Shown here: one piece after another, positions 33,372-42,211 of the stretch
Layout: each line of letters begins with the position of its first letter
Position numbering within the stretch: position 1 is the stretch's first letter
Assembly (NCBI GenBank): GCA_021166725.1
Contig: JAJPES010000057.1
Span: forward strand, 62,001 to 126,000
DNA length: 64,000 nucleotides
DNA from: Burkholderiaceae bacterium
GTDB lineage: Bacteria > Pseudomonadota > Gammaproteobacteria > Burkholderiales > Burkholderiaceae_E
Direction of reading: 5' to 3'
Notes under the pieces: generated by a model
What the model saw: the letters and a program-made list of their open reading frames with translations, nothing else
Told to the model about the DNA's origin: nothing
Database searches by the model: none
Translations under genes and position numbers: made by a program

Positions 33372-33921
33372 ATCGGGATAGGGGCGGTCAGCAAAGCTGA
33401 CCGATCCCCTCCCGCACCATTCGGCATGAGGGTCCGCACCGGACGGTTCGAGCGTTGAGGTCATGAGATCCGGGGCACGCCGAGCCGGTCAAACCAGGCA
33501 ATGGCATCGCCCGATTCAACCGCATACGGCTGTTACGTCACCAGCACCGGCTCCCACTCGTTCGGCCCTTCGCCCCGTGCCGGGGGGGGCTACTACGGCC
33601 TCTGCTGACTTCTCGCTCCGGGTGATCCCATCAGCCTTTCAGCCGCAAGGCGAGATCTCCCCGGGGGTAAGAGCGCACTCCTTCGCTGCACAACCGCCGG
33701 ATTTCCGCCGCCTCGCCTTGATCACGAGAGCTTCACGGTTTCATGCCCGCTCTGCTCGGTAGCGCCCTGCAACCAGTTCTCGTCCATCCGCTCGCAACTC
33801 ATGCTCCACGCTTCCTCCCCGTGCTCGGTCGCCCTCGCGCAGTTGCGCTTCGCTTCGCTCGCTGCGATCAACTTGCGGCGGGACTTGCACCTGCAGGAGT
33901 GTGCCCATATGCCGGGCGCAC
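33372..33921 (-). mobile_element. ORF-less group II intron (class C/IIC-like)
   Basis: On the minus strand the element starts GTGCGCCCGGCATATGGGC, the group II 5' consensus with the IIC-type first hairpin. Conserved internal segments follow in order: GTGCAAGTCC, GAGGAAGCGTGGAGC, CTTACCCCCGGGGAG and AGAAGTCAGCAGAGGCCGTA. Domain V is recognisable at about 33413-33449 (GAACCGTCCGGTGCGGACCC on minus), then a domain VI hairpin (GGTCAGCTTTGCTGACC) and a 3' end CCTATCCCGAT. Only ~100 nt separate domain III from domain V, so the reverse transcriptase ORF normally in domain IV is absent. The element lies directly behind the pilA terminator, the known target type for class C introns. Splicing competence is not shown; domain V seems to have one C-A mismatch. 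Confidence 0.82.
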
Positions 33922-33954
33922 AAAAAAGAGACTGCCCTATATGAGCAGTCTCTT
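33922..33954 (-). terminator. Rho-independent terminator of pilA
   Basis: A perfect 10-bp stem AAGAGACTGC/GCAGTCTCTT with a 9-nt loop is followed on the minus strand by TTTTTT, 20 nt after the pilA stop. The group II intron begins right after the T-run. Confidence 0.9.
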
Positions 33955-33973
33955 CCGAGATGACGCGGAAAGA

Positions 33974-34411
33974 TCAAGTGTGCCGACACTCGGCAGGAAC
34001 GTATTTGTAGTTGGCAGCGTTCGACGTCTTGCAAGCCCACGTCACGCCAGCACTCGCCGTAGCCGGCGTGAAGGTAAGTGCAACACCTTTTGCCGCTGTC
34101 GTGCCTGTTACCGTAACTACGCCAGAAGCGCATGCGATAGAGGCCATATTCGTGGTGGCAGTTGCAGTCGTATTGACTCCGTTGCATGAGTTGGCATCGA
34201 TGGTGCCGCCGGCATTGGCGATATTTTCACCGATCGTTGCTTTCGCGCCTGAAGCCATGATGGCCAGCTCCGAAACTCGCGCGCGAACCGTGTAGTCCTG
34301 ATACGCCGGCAGCGCCACCGCCGCCAGAATTCCGATGATCGCCACGACGATCATCAGTTCGATCAGCGTAAAGCCCTTCTGCACCTGCCTACGAACCTGA
34401 GTCATCTTCAT
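33974..34411 (-). CDS. pilA: Type IV major pilin
   Basis: A 145-residue type IVa prepilin. The leader [13 protein letters not shown] (13 residues) is cut before Phe, and the mature N-terminus [20 protein letters not shown] has Glu at position 5. [13 protein letters not shown] follows, as in classical PilA. The C-terminal Cys pair in [21 protein letters not shown] brackets the disulfide loop. The globular part is rich in Ala, Thr and Ser, giving many possible O-glycosylation sites. GGGGAG precedes the ATG. It is followed by a strong terminator, a group II intron and two likely pilin-modification genes; the pil chemosensory genes are 20 kb away. Confidence 0.95.
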   Translation of the reverse strand: MKMTQVRRQVQKGFTLIELMIVVAIIGILAAVALPAYQDYTVRARVSELAIMASGAKATIGENIANAGGTIDANSCNGVNTTATATTNMASIACASGVVTVTGTTAAKGVALTFTPATASAGVTWACKTSNAANYKYVPAECRHT

Positions 34412-34469
34412 CTCGAACTCCCCAATGGGTGATTGAATCGGCCGAGGTCGTCGGCACATACTTGAAGAC

Positions 34470-34484
34470 GCAGGCAACGTGCCA
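34470..34484 (-). promoter_or_regulatory. Sigma-54 (-24/-12) promoter of pilA
   Basis: TGGCACGTTGCCTGC on the minus strand has GG and GC 10 bp apart, matching the sigma-54 consensus TGGCAC-N5-TTGC in spacing and most positions. It lies 59-73 bp upstream of the pilA ATG, so transcription would begin about 45 bp upstream of it. PilA in Pseudomonas is driven by sigma-54 with PilR; pilSR is not in this window. Confidence 0.75.
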
Positions 34485-34809
34485 TCGGGGATCGTCGGTT
34501 TGGACGGGCCGACGAACGGCGCGGGTGATCAAGCGAGCGTGAGATCCATCACGCGCGTCGTGCCGTCGAGGTCGCAACGGCCAGTTCGTTACTTCCAAGA
34601 CGCGGTTTTGCTAGTGAGGGGCTGACGTACAGCGTCACCAGAGAGTGACGCTTCAAGTCACTCGGTCGGTTCGCTCACGAAACGCAGAACGGGAATTCCC
34701 GTAAGCGCACGCTCATTTTGACTACTACAGTTGACCGTCCGCCTGGGTGGACTCGTCATCGTCGCGCTCGGCGCCTTCTGTCGAGGCGATCGCCTGAGCC
34801 CACCCCAAC
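34485..34809. other. Intergenic region pilA - MBL gene (no gene seen)
   Basis: This 325-bp stretch should contain PilR-type enhancer sites for pilA, although I cannot name them. A perfect hairpin GCGTCAC-N6-GTGACGC sits at 34632-34651, without a T-run. No convincing reading frame was found. Confidence 0.4.
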
Positions 34810-35574
34810 CTACAACTCCAGCACGTCCCCCCGCTCGAGCATCCTCGGCGAAAACCGCCCCGCCCACGCCCCCACCTCCCGCGCGATCGTCTCCCGATCC
34901 GACGGTTTCAGGTGCGTAATGAGGATCTCCGGATCGCGCTGCAGCTTCGCCAGTTCCTGCCCCAACTGGATCGGGAACAGGTGCTTCGCCGTCACCGCCA
35001 GGTCCTGGTCGCGATTGGCGAACGCCGTCTCGATGATCAGGTACTTCAGGTTCGGCACGCCGTTCACCTGCCGCCAGAACTCGTCGTTCGGCCCGGTGTC
35101 GCCCGAGAAAACGAGCCCCGCCCGCTCTGTGTACGCGTGGAACGCCAGCGCCGGCACCGTGTGGCTGGCGGCAAGGCTGCGAACCCAGCGCCCGCCCACT
35201 TCGACGATCGAGCCGATCGACAGCGGTTCGAACACCATCCATGGCCGTTCGTAATGCGGGATCTCGGTGAAGTCCGGCCAGATCACCCAGTTGAAGATGT
35301 GCTCCTTCAACGCGGAAATGGTCTCGGGCAGTGCGTGCACGACGATCGGTCGCGCCCGCAGTCCACCCACCGAGTCGACGAGCAGCGGCAAGGCCGCGAT
35401 GTGATCGAGGTGCGAGTGCGTGAGGAACACGTGGTCGATCGCCGCGAGCTCCTCCACCGAGAGGTCTTCGACGCCGGTGCCCGCGTCGAGGAGGATGTCG
35501 TGATCGACCAGGAAGGACGTCGTCCGGGCGCGCGCTCCGATGCCCCCGCTACACCCCAGGACTCGAACCTTCAT
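34810..35574 (-). CDS. MBL-fold hydrolase, class II cyclic-nucleotide phosphodiesterase-like
   Basis: A 254-residue metallo-beta-lactamase-fold enzyme. The start MKVRVLGCSGGIGARARTTS is typical of class II 3',5'-cAMP phosphodiesterases and related proteins. Metal ligands lie in FLTHSHLDHIAAL (H-x-H-x-D-H), ASHTVPALAF, FSGDTGPNDEFW and the late LITHLKPSD. ATG 35574 lies 26 nt inside the end of the adenylate cyclase gene, so the two are coupled; cyclase plus phosphodiesterase would make a self-contained cAMP module. Direct proof of the substrate is lacking. Confidence 0.75.
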   Translation of the reverse strand: MKVRVLGCSGGIGARARTTSFLVDHDILLDAGTGVEDLSVEELAAIDHVFLTHSHLDHIAALPLLVDSVGGLRARPIVVHALPETISALKEHIFNWVIWPDFTEIPHYERPWMVFEPLSIGSIVEVGGRWVRSLAASHTVPALAFHAYTERAGLVFSGDTGPNDEFWRQVNGVPNLKYLIIETAFANRDQDLAVTAKHLFPIQLGQELAKLQRDPEILITHLKPSDRETIAREVGAWAGRFSPRMLERGDVLEL

Positions 35575-37573
35575 GGAGGCTTTCCGTGGCTCTCTGGTTC
35601 GTCGGCGTGGACGTGGGCATCGGAATCGTCGGGTGGCCGCCGCGCTCGTCACCGCCGTCCACGGTACCGGGCACGAAGATGCGCACCGACTCCGTGCGGC
35701 CCGCGATGGTCGTGCGGGCCAGTTCGCGGAAACGCTGGTGGCGACAGCGCTGCGCCGTCGTTTCTCCGACGATGATCGGCACTTCGTAGCGCCGGGTCAA
35801 ACTTTCCAGACGAGAGGCGAGATTCACGGCATCGCCGATCACCGTATAGGCGCGACGCAGCTTCGAGCCCATGTCACCGACACGAACGACGCCGGTGTTG
35901 ATTCCGATGCCAACGGCCAGCGCCGGCAGTCCGCGCGAGACGAAACCGGCCGACAGGCGTGCGACTTCGCGCTGCATTGCCAGCGCCGCGGCCACCGCGT
36001 GGTCGGCATGTTCGTCGTCGTCCATCGGCGCGCCCCAGAACGCCATTACCGCGTCGCCGATGTACTTGTCGACGGTGCCGCTGTGCGAATGGATCACCTC
36101 GGTCATCGCGGTGAGGAAGGTATTGATGTATTCGCGCAGCAGCTCGGGCTGCATCGATTCCGCGATCCGCGTGAATCCGCGGATGTCGGCGAACAGCATC
36201 GTCAGTTCGCGGTTGCTGCTCTCGGCGACCTGCCAGTTCACCGGGTCGTGCGCCATCTGCTCGACGAGCGCCGGCGATACGTACTCGCCGAAGCGCGCGA
36301 GCACCGCGCGGCGGGCGCGCCCCTCGGCGAACCAGCCGACCACGAGGTTGAACAGACCCAGACAGACGACCGCGAAGATCGACGCGGCCAGCGGCAGCAC
36401 GAGCGCGAAGTTCGACCAGGCGATCGCGTTCGCACCCAGGAGCACGAGCGCGCCCACCGATGTGGCCGCCACCGCACCGACGACGCCGAGCGCCGGCAGT
36501 GCGATCGCCAGCAATCCGCCGACCAGCGCCGTCGAGATTGCACCCGCCGCCGCGCCGCCATCCGGCCGTTGCTTGAGGACGCCGTCCAGCGCACCGGCGA
36601 TCAGTGCGGCGTGGATCTCGACGCCGGGAAACACTTCGCTGACCGACGTGGCGCGCAGATCGGTCTGGCCCGGAGCCGTGGTGCCGATCAGCACGATGCG
36701 GTCGTGCATGCGCTTCCAGTCGACACGCCCGGAGAGCACGTCGGCCGCCGACACGTAGCGAAAGTGACCTCCATCGGGGCCGCCTGCGCCGGTAACCGGG
36801 GCCATTGCGGTGAAGCCTACCGAAACCGGTAGTTCGACTCGCGCGCGCTCGCCGGCGATGATCATCGTGTCCGCGCGCGGATCCACCTGCACGGCGCCGT
36901 TGCCCAGGTATTGCCGCAGCACGGCCACGGCGAGCGACTCGTAGACGCCGTCCGCATAGCTCGCCAGCAGCGGCAACGCCCGAATGACGCCATCCGGGTC
37001 GACGTCGGCGCCGAGGAACGGGTTGAAGAAACCCGAGGCGCGCGCGGCGCGCTGCAGCGGCGCAAGGTTCGAGCCGTAGCCGTCGGCATGGGTGACATGC
37101 AATCGAAGCTCTTTCGCGGCGTCGCCCTCGAACAACGGCATGGGCAGCGCGCCGCTGGCTTGTGCCCCGCGGTTGCTGGTGAAGTAGTAGCCGAGCACCA
37201 CGGGTCGATCGGCCAGCGCGCGGGCGAGCCGGGCGTCGTCGTCGCCTTCGGCCTGCTTCTCGGCGAAGACGACGTCGAAGCCGACGACGGCGGGGCGCCC
37301 CTGCTCGACGATCGCGTCGAGCAGTTGCGCGATCTTCGCGCGGTCCCACGGCCAGCGACCGTAGGCGCCCAGGCTGCGTTCGTCGATATCGACGATGACG
37401 ATGCGCTCGTCGAGCACCGGCGCGACGCTTCGCTGTCGGCCATCGTAGAGCTCGCGATCGAGCGCACCCAGGCCGCCCACGCGTACCAGTCCGAGGTCGA
37501 TCGATACGAAGACCAGCACGATCGCCATGCCGCCGATCGAGCGCAGGATCCGGGAGCGCTGCAAAGCCGTCAT
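35549..37573 (-). CDS. CHASE2-domain class III adenylate cyclase
   Basis: A 674-residue membrane enzyme. After one N-terminal helix comes a periplasmic CHASE2 sensor domain (VIVDIDERSLGAYGRWPWDR, PAVVGFDVVFAE, MHDRIVLIGTTAPGQTD) of about 320 residues, three more helices, and a cyclase domain. Metal-binding Asp residues are in LFADIRGFT and KYIGDAVMAFWGAP; the adenine-specifying Lys is in TVDKYIGD and the paired Asp in YTVIGDAVNLASRLE, which points to ATP rather than GTP. Expected to make cAMP in response to an envelope signal, with Vfr/CRP-type output, fitting the nearby pilus genes. Confidence 0.9.
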   Translation of the reverse strand: MTALQRSRILRSIGGMAIVLVFVSIDLGLVRVGGLGALDRELYDGRQRSVAPVLDERIVIVDIDERSLGAYGRWPWDRAKIAQLLDAIVEQGRPAVVGFDVVFAEKQAEGDDDARLARALADRPVVLGYYFTSNRGAQASGALPMPLFEGDAAKELRLHVTHADGYGSNLAPLQRAARASGFFNPFLGADVDPDGVIRALPLLASYADGVYESLAVAVLRQYLGNGAVQVDPRADTMIIAGERARVELPVSVGFTAMAPVTGAGGPDGGHFRYVSAADVLSGRVDWKRMHDRIVLIGTTAPGQTDLRATSVSEVFPGVEIHAALIAGALDGVLKQRPDGGAAAGAISTALVGGLLAIALPALGVVGAVAATSVGALVLLGANAIAWSNFALVLPLAASIFAVVCLGLFNLVVGWFAEGRARRAVLARFGEYVSPALVEQMAHDPVNWQVAESSNRELTMLFADIRGFTRIAESMQPELLREYINTFLTAMTEVIHSHSGTVDKYIGDAVMAFWGAPMDDDEHADHAVAAALAMQREVARLSAGFVSRGLPALAVGIGINTGVVRVGDMGSKLRRAYTVIGDAVNLASRLESLTRRYEVPIIVGETTAQRCRHQRFRELARTTIAGRTESVRIFVPGTVDGGDERGGHPTIPMPTSTPTNQRATESLHEGSSPGV

Positions 37574-37589
37574 CGGCGGCCCCGGCGCG

Positions 37590-38216
37590 TCAGCAGTCGA
37601 CGCGGAAGCGCAGCATCGCGCCGGCGAGTTCGATCAGGTCGCCGTCGGCGAGCGGACAGGCGACGAGCCCGATGGGCTCGCCGTTCACCTGCGGCAACGC
37701 CGGTCCCTCGAGATGCGTGAGGTGGAAGCGGCCGTTGCGCCGCGACAGCACCGCCACCTGCTCGGCCGAGCCGTCGATGCGCGTGATCGTGCGCTCGATG
37801 TGTTGCGAGCTTCCGGCCTTCGGCCCGGACAGGAAATCGATCCAGCCGGCCAGCGCATCACGCTTCTTCACCAGCTGCGGTCGGTCTACGACGAAGCGCA
37901 ACCGGTAGATGCCGATGTCGATCACGTCGCCATCGCAAAGCACGCGCCGGCTCACCGTCAGGCCGTTGACCAGGGTTCCGTTGCGACTGCCGAGGTCGTG
38001 GACGATGCTTTCGGTACCGTGGGTCTCGATCACTGCGTGCTCGCCGCTTACGGTGAGGTCGTCGAGGGCGACATCGTTCTGCGGGCGCCGCCCGATCGTC
38101 AGGCGTTCCTTCGTGACGACGACGATGCGCAACACGGAGCGACCGCTGCCGACCAGCAGTCGGATCGCGGCCGTCGCGCGCTCTTCCTGCATTCCCGGAT
38201 GCTCGGCGTCGTGCAT
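37590..38216 (-). CDS. Double FHA-domain protein
   Basis: A ~208-residue protein with a clear N-terminal forkhead-associated domain: LTIGRRPQNDVALDDLTVSGEHAVIE, then LGSRNGTLVNG, holding the Gly-Arg, Ser, His and Asn-Gly residues that bind phosphothreonine. A weaker second FHA-like half follows (LAGWIDFLSGPKAG... ending GDLIELAGAMLRFRVDC). It precedes the cyclase by 16 nt in one unit and probably scaffolds or modulates it through a phosphorylated partner. ATG 38216 was used; GTG one codon earlier is possible. Confidence 0.85.
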   Translation of the reverse strand: MHDAEHPGMQEERATAAIRLLVGSGRSVLRIVVVTKERLTIGRRPQNDVALDDLTVSGEHAVIETHGTESIVHDLGSRNGTLVNGLTVSRRVLCDGDVIDIGIYRLRFVVDRPQLVKKRDALAGWIDFLSGPKAGSSQHIERTITRIDGSAEQVAVLSRRNGRFHLTHLEGPALPQVNGEPIGLVACPLADGDLIELAGAMLRFRVDC

Positions 38217-38388
38217 CACCGGACGATATCGGGACGCCCAAATCGGCCCGAGGAACTATTTCATGAACGGTAGTTGGTCCGGGTCGGACGGGTAGCGAAC
38301 GACGCGTGCGCGCATCGCCGGCGTCGGGGCACTGCACGCGGTCCGCAGCCGGCAACGACGTTCGGCGCGGAATTTGCCTCGGCGCATT

Positions 38389-39117
38389 TCAACGCTCGTC
38401 GGCCTGGGCGCTCGGCCGACGGCGTGCGCCGATCGTCTTGCCCAGTGCGACGACGAGCAACGCGCCGATGATCTCCGCCGCGTACTTCAAAGGGTCGCTC
38501 GGGTCGCCGCCCAGCCAGCGAATGGTGATCGGATCGGTGATCATCATGCCGCCGGCGATCCAGCCGAGCAGCGCGCCGCCGAGCGTGACGACGACTGGAA
38601 AACGCTCGATGAGCTTGAGCACCAGCGTGCTGCCCCAGACGATCAGCGGAATGCTCACCAGCAACCCGAAGATCACGAGGCCCATCTGGTGATCGGGATC
38701 GGCCTGCTGTGCAGCGCCGGCGATCGCGATGACATTGTCCAGGCTCATCACGAAGTCGGCGATGACGATCGTCTTCACCGCCGACCACAGCGTGGTGGCG
38801 CTGGCGACGTTGCCGTGCTCGTCTGCGTCCTCGGGCAGCAGCAGCTTCACGCCGATCCACAGCAGCAGCACGCCGCCGACCAGCTTCAGGAACGGCACCT
38901 GCAGCAGCGCAACGGCGAAGGCGATCAGCACGACGCGCAGCACGATCGCGCCCGCCGTTCCCCAGAGGATCCCCTTCATCCGCTGCTCGCGCGGCAGGTT
39001 GCGACAGGCGAGCGCGATCACCACCGCGTTGTCGCCGCCCAGCAGGATGTCGATGATGATGATCTGGAGGACCGCCCCCCAGTGCATCGACGTCAGGAAG
39101 TCGATCGCGGCCTCCAC
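38389..39117 (-). CDS. TerC/YjbE-family integral membrane protein
   Basis: A 242-residue protein with about seven helices. It has the two family signatures IIIIDILLGGDNAVVIALAC near residue 20 and IADFVMSLDNVIAIAGAA near 120, each with the Asn-Ala/Val following Asp in the membrane. TerC proteins act in metal ion export (manganese) or tellurite resistance. It lies 10 nt after sucD and is commonly found there in betaproteobacteria. About 170 bp to the FHA gene contain no gene. Confidence 0.88.
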   Translation of the reverse strand: MEAAIDFLTSMHWGAVLQIIIIDILLGGDNAVVIALACRNLPREQRMKGILWGTAGAIVLRVVLIAFAVALLQVPFLKLVGGVLLLWIGVKLLLPEDADEHGNVASATTLWSAVKTIVIADFVMSLDNVIAIAGAAQQADPDHQMGLVIFGLLVSIPLIVWGSTLVLKLIERFPVVVTLGGALLGWIAGGMMITDPITIRWLGGDPSDPLKYAAEIIGALLVVALGKTIGARRRPSAQADER

Positions 39118-39127
39118 CGGCGGCGGC

Positions 39128-40009
39128 TCAGAGCACGCTCTTCAGCAGCTTGCCCATCTCGGACGGGTCCTTGGTGACGCGGATGCCGCAGGCCTCCATC
39201 ACCTCGAGCTTCTCCTGCGCCGTGCCCTTGCCGCCCGAGATGATCGCGCCGGCGTGGCCCATCCGCTTGCCCGCAGGCGCGGTGACGCCGGCGATGAAGC
39301 CGACCACGGGCTTCTTCATGTGCTCCTTGACCCACTGCGCGGCGGTTTCCTCGTCGGAGCCGCCGATCTCGCCGATCATCACGACGGCGTCGGTATCGGG
39401 GTCGTCGTTGAACATCTCCAGCACGTCGATGTGCTTCAGCCCGTTCACCGGATCGCCGCCGATGCCCACCGCCGACGACTGCCCCAGGCCGAGCGCCGTG
39501 ATCTGCGCGACTGCCTCGTAGGTGAGCGTTCCCGAGCGCGAGACGACGCCGATGCGTCCCTTGCGATGGATGTGGCCGGGCATGATGCCGATCTTCAATT
39601 CGTCGGGCGTGATCGTGCCCGGGCAGTTCGGACCGAGCAGCAGCGTGCGCCGATTCTCGCGGCGCATCTGCTCGCGCACGAGGATCATGTCGCGCACCGG
39701 AATGCCCTCGGTGATGCAGATGACGAGCTCGAGATCGGCCTCGACCGCCTCGCGGATCGCGTCGGCCGCGCCCGCGGGCGGGACGTAGATGACCGAGACG
39801 GTGGCACCGGTTTGCTGTTTCGCGTCCTTCACCGTCGCGAAGATCGGAATGCCTTCGAAGTCCTCGCCGGCACGCTTCGGATGCACACCCGCGACGTAGG
39901 CCGCGCGGCCGTTGGCGTATTCGCGGCACATCCGCGTGTGGAACTGGCCGGTCTTGCCGGTGATCCCCTGCGTGATGACCTTGGTGTCCTTGTTGATCAG
40001 GATCGACAT
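39128..40009 (-). CDS. sucD: Succinate-CoA ligase, alpha subunit
   Basis: A 293-residue TCA-cycle subunit that binds CoA and carries the phosphohistidine. It has the CoA-binding [38 protein letters not shown] and the active-site His in [15 protein letters not shown]. It pairs with SucC, whose stop is 17 nt upstream. Confidence 0.96.
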   Translation of the reverse strand: MSILINKDTKVITQGITGKTGQFHTRMCREYANGRAAYVAGVHPKRAGEDFEGIPIFATVKDAKQQTGATVSVIYVPPAGAADAIREAVEADLELVICITEGIPVRDMILVREQMRRENRRTLLLGPNCPGTITPDELKIGIMPGHIHRKGRIGVVSRSGTLTYEAVAQITALGLGQSSAVGIGGDPVNGLKHIDVLEMFNDDPDTDAVVMIGEIGGSDEETAAQWVKEHMKKPVVGFIAGVTAPAGKRMGHAGAIISGGKGTAQEKLEVMEACGIRVTKDPSEMGKLLKSVL

Positions 40010-40026
40010 GTCTCGGGTCTCCGGTT

Positions 40027-41190
40027 TCAGCGCGCGGCGGCGGCGACGACTTTCTCGGCCGCCTCGCCCATCGTGTCGGCCGAGATGATGGGCAGGCCCG
40101 AATCGGCGAGCAGCCTCTTGCCCAGTTCCTCGTTCGTGCCTTTCATGCGCACGACGAGCGGCACCTTCAGGCCGACCGCCTTCGACGCGGCGATCACGCC
40201 CTCGGCGATGACGTCGCAGCGCATGATCCCGCCGAAGATGTTGACGAGGATCGCCTGCAGGTTCGGATTGCGCAGCATGATCTTGAAGGCCTCGGTGACC
40301 TTCTCGGTGGTGGCCCCGCCGCCCACGTCGAGGAAGTTCGCCGGCTCGCCGCCGAACAGCTTGATCGTGTCCATCGTCGCCATCGCCAGCCCCGCGCCGT
40401 TGACCAGGCAGCCGATGTTGCCGTCGAGCTGGATGTAGGCGAGGTCGTATTTCGACGCCTCGATCTCGGCCGGATCCTCCTCGTCGAGATCGCGCAACTC
40501 GACGATCTCCGGGTGGCGGAACAGCGCGTTCTCGTCGAAATTCATCTTCGCGTCGAGCGCGATCACCTTGCCGTCGCCGGTGAGGATCAGCGGATTGATC
40601 TCGGCGAGCGAGGCGTCGGTGTCCCAGAACGCCTTGTAGAGACCCTGGAGAATGCAGCGTGCCTGCGGCACGCTGGCATCGGGGATGCCGATCTTGCGCG
40701 CGACGTCGTCGGCCTGCGCGTCGGTAAGCCCGGCCACCGGATCGATCATCACCTTGTGGATTTTCTCGGGCGTCTTCGCGGCGACTTCCTCGATGTCCAT
40801 TCCGCCCTCGCTCGATGCCATCAGGCACACGCGCTGCGAGACGCGATCGACCACCATGCCGACATACAGCTCCTTGCGGATGTCGGCGCCCTCCTCGATC
40901 AGCAGGCGGCGCACCTTCTGGCCCTCGGGTCCCGTCTGGTGCGTCTTCAACTGCATGCCGAGGATCTGCGAGGACAGCATGCGCACCTCGTCGAGCGAGC
41001 GCGCGAGCTTCACGCCTCCACCCTTGCCGCGGCCACCCGCGTGGATCTGCGCCTTGACGACCCACACCGGCCCGCCCAGCGCCTGCGCGGCGCTCACCGC
41101 CTCGTCTACGGAAAAGCACGGAATGCCGCGCGGCACCGCGACGCCGAAGCGCTTCAGGAGTTCCTTGCCTTGGTACTCGTGGATCTTCAC
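40027..41190 (-). CDS. sucC: Succinate-CoA ligase (ADP-forming), beta subunit
   Basis: A 387-residue ATP-grasp subunit. [17 protein letters not shown] opens the protein, [18 protein letters not shown] is the nucleotide-binding strand, AEINPL and [14 protein letters not shown] hold metal ligands, and [10 protein letters not shown] is near the interface. Start codon is GTG at 41190 with AGAGGA upstream; the preceding DUF2889 stop overlaps it (GTGA). Confidence 0.96.
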   Translation of the reverse strand: MKIHEYQGKELLKRFGVAVPRGIPCFSVDEAVSAAQALGGPVWVVKAQIHAGGRGKGGGVKLARSLDEVRMLSSQILGMQLKTHQTGPEGQKVRRLLIEEGADIRKELYVGMVVDRVSQRVCLMASSEGGMDIEEVAAKTPEKIHKVMIDPVAGLTDAQADDVARKIGIPDASVPQARCILQGLYKAFWDTDASLAEINPLILTGDGKVIALDAKMNFDENALFRHPEIVELRDLDEEDPAEIEASKYDLAYIQLDGNIGCLVNGAGLAMATMDTIKLFGGEPANFLDVGGGATTEKVTEAFKIMLRNPNLQAILVNIFGGIMRCDVIAEGVIAASKAVGLKVPLVVRMKGTNEELGKRLLADSGLPIISADTMGEAAEKVVAAAAR

Positions 41191-41867
41191 GGTTGTTCCT
41201 CTCTGGATGCTGCGGAATCGGCGGGGGCGGGGGTAGCGGGCGAGCGGAGGTCGGCGGCGCGTGAACCGGCGCTGGCGGGACGGGCGCGGGGCGCACTGGT
41301 GCCTTGCGCACTGCGGTACCACGCCGGGTAGTAGAGCTGCACGGCCGGACCGTCGCTGCGCAGCGCATGACAGCGGTCGATCTGGAACGGGCGCGGGCCA
41401 TGCCCGTTGGCCTGGCGCTCCATTTCCTGCTGGCGGCGCTGGTCCCCGGCAAAGGCCTGTACGGCGGCGGTAGGCAGCGACTGCGCGAGCTCGGTGAGAT
41501 GCGTGCAACCATCACGCTCACCGAGGCGCTCGCGCAGTCCGGCACGAAAGCCACGAACCAGGTTCAGGCCGACGAGCTTGTCGTAATCGCCGACGATCGC
41601 CTCGCAATAGCCGGGGTAGGGAACGGAATCGGAAACGGCGATCGCGTCGACGACGTTGAAATCGCCGTCCACGGTGACGCGCAAGCGCATCTCGTGCATC
41701 GCGTCGCCGCCCTTGCGCACGCCGCTTTGCAGCGGCACGTCGTGCGGCTTGACGTCGACCAGCTCGGCTTCCAGATCCCAGTGACCGTCGTCCCGACGGT
41801 ACGCGTCGACCCGCACCGTCCGGGTGTGCATCGGCGTACGCGGATACTCGACAGGGGGAAGCGGCAT
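41187..41867 (-). CDS. DUF2889 family protein
   Basis: A 226-residue protein of unknown function. The family core is present: [52 protein letters not shown] and [22 protein letters not shown]. The last ~45 residues are Ala/Pro/Arg-rich. Located between recX and sucC, the common order in Burkholderia-type genomes. ATG 41867 fits family length. Confidence 0.85.
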   Translation of the reverse strand: MPLPPVEYPRTPMHTRTVRVDAYRRDDGHWDLEAELVDVKPHDVPLQSGVRKGGDAMHEMRLRVTVDGDFNVVDAIAVSDSVPYPGYCEAIVGDYDKLVGLNLVRGFRAGLRERLGERDGCTHLTELAQSLPTAAVQAFAGDQRRQQEMERQANGHGPRPFQIDRCHALRSDGPAVQLYYPAWYRSAQGTSAPRARPASAGSRAADLRSPATPAPADSAASREEQP

Positions 41868-41989
41868 GCTCGAAGAAGCGGCGCGAGCGAAGCGCGCGCG
41901 CCGACGGTCGGCGGCCTGGTCGGCGAGGGTGGGAAAGCCTTGGAGTCTAGCATGGGGTGAGAGTGCTCCCAGGCCCGACCGCGTGCGGC

Positions 41990-42083
41990 GGCGTCGGCGG
42001 CGTCGGCGCGTCGGCGCGTCGGCGCGTCGGGGCATCGGGGCGTCGGGGCATCGGGGCGTCGGGCGTCGGGGCGCAGCGTCGGC
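41990..42083. repeat. GC-rich short tandem repeat
   Basis: About ten units of 8-9 bp variants of GCGTCGGC and GGGGCATCG/GGGGCGTCG stand between the DUF2889 gene and the left RAYT palindrome. No spacers, so not CRISPR. The units could promote slippage; no coding frame is supported. Confidence 0.8.
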
Positions 42084-42103
42084 TCGGGTCAGTCTTCAAA
42101 AAC

Positions 42104-42147
42104 GAGCCTTTTCCGATGTGGAACTCATTCCACATCCGAAAAGGCTC
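42104..42147. repeat. REP-like palindrome left of RAYT
   Basis: A 20-bp inverted repeat (42104-42123 and 42128-42147) with 19 of 20 positions matched and loop CTCA. Core TGTGGAA-CTCA-TTCCACA is shared with the palindrome at 43335 on the other side of the transposase gene. Possibly also a terminator for the RAYT gene. Confidence 0.85.
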
Positions 42148-42211
42148 CAATTTGGGGCCCGAGCCGCGGACGAGGTATTGGAGAAGCAGGACACCCCGGG
42201 ACAACGTGCTC

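Noticed and set aside
41990-42083. Possible CRISPR array
   Set aside because: Units are 8-9 bp and contiguous, without unique spacers, and no cas gene is present.
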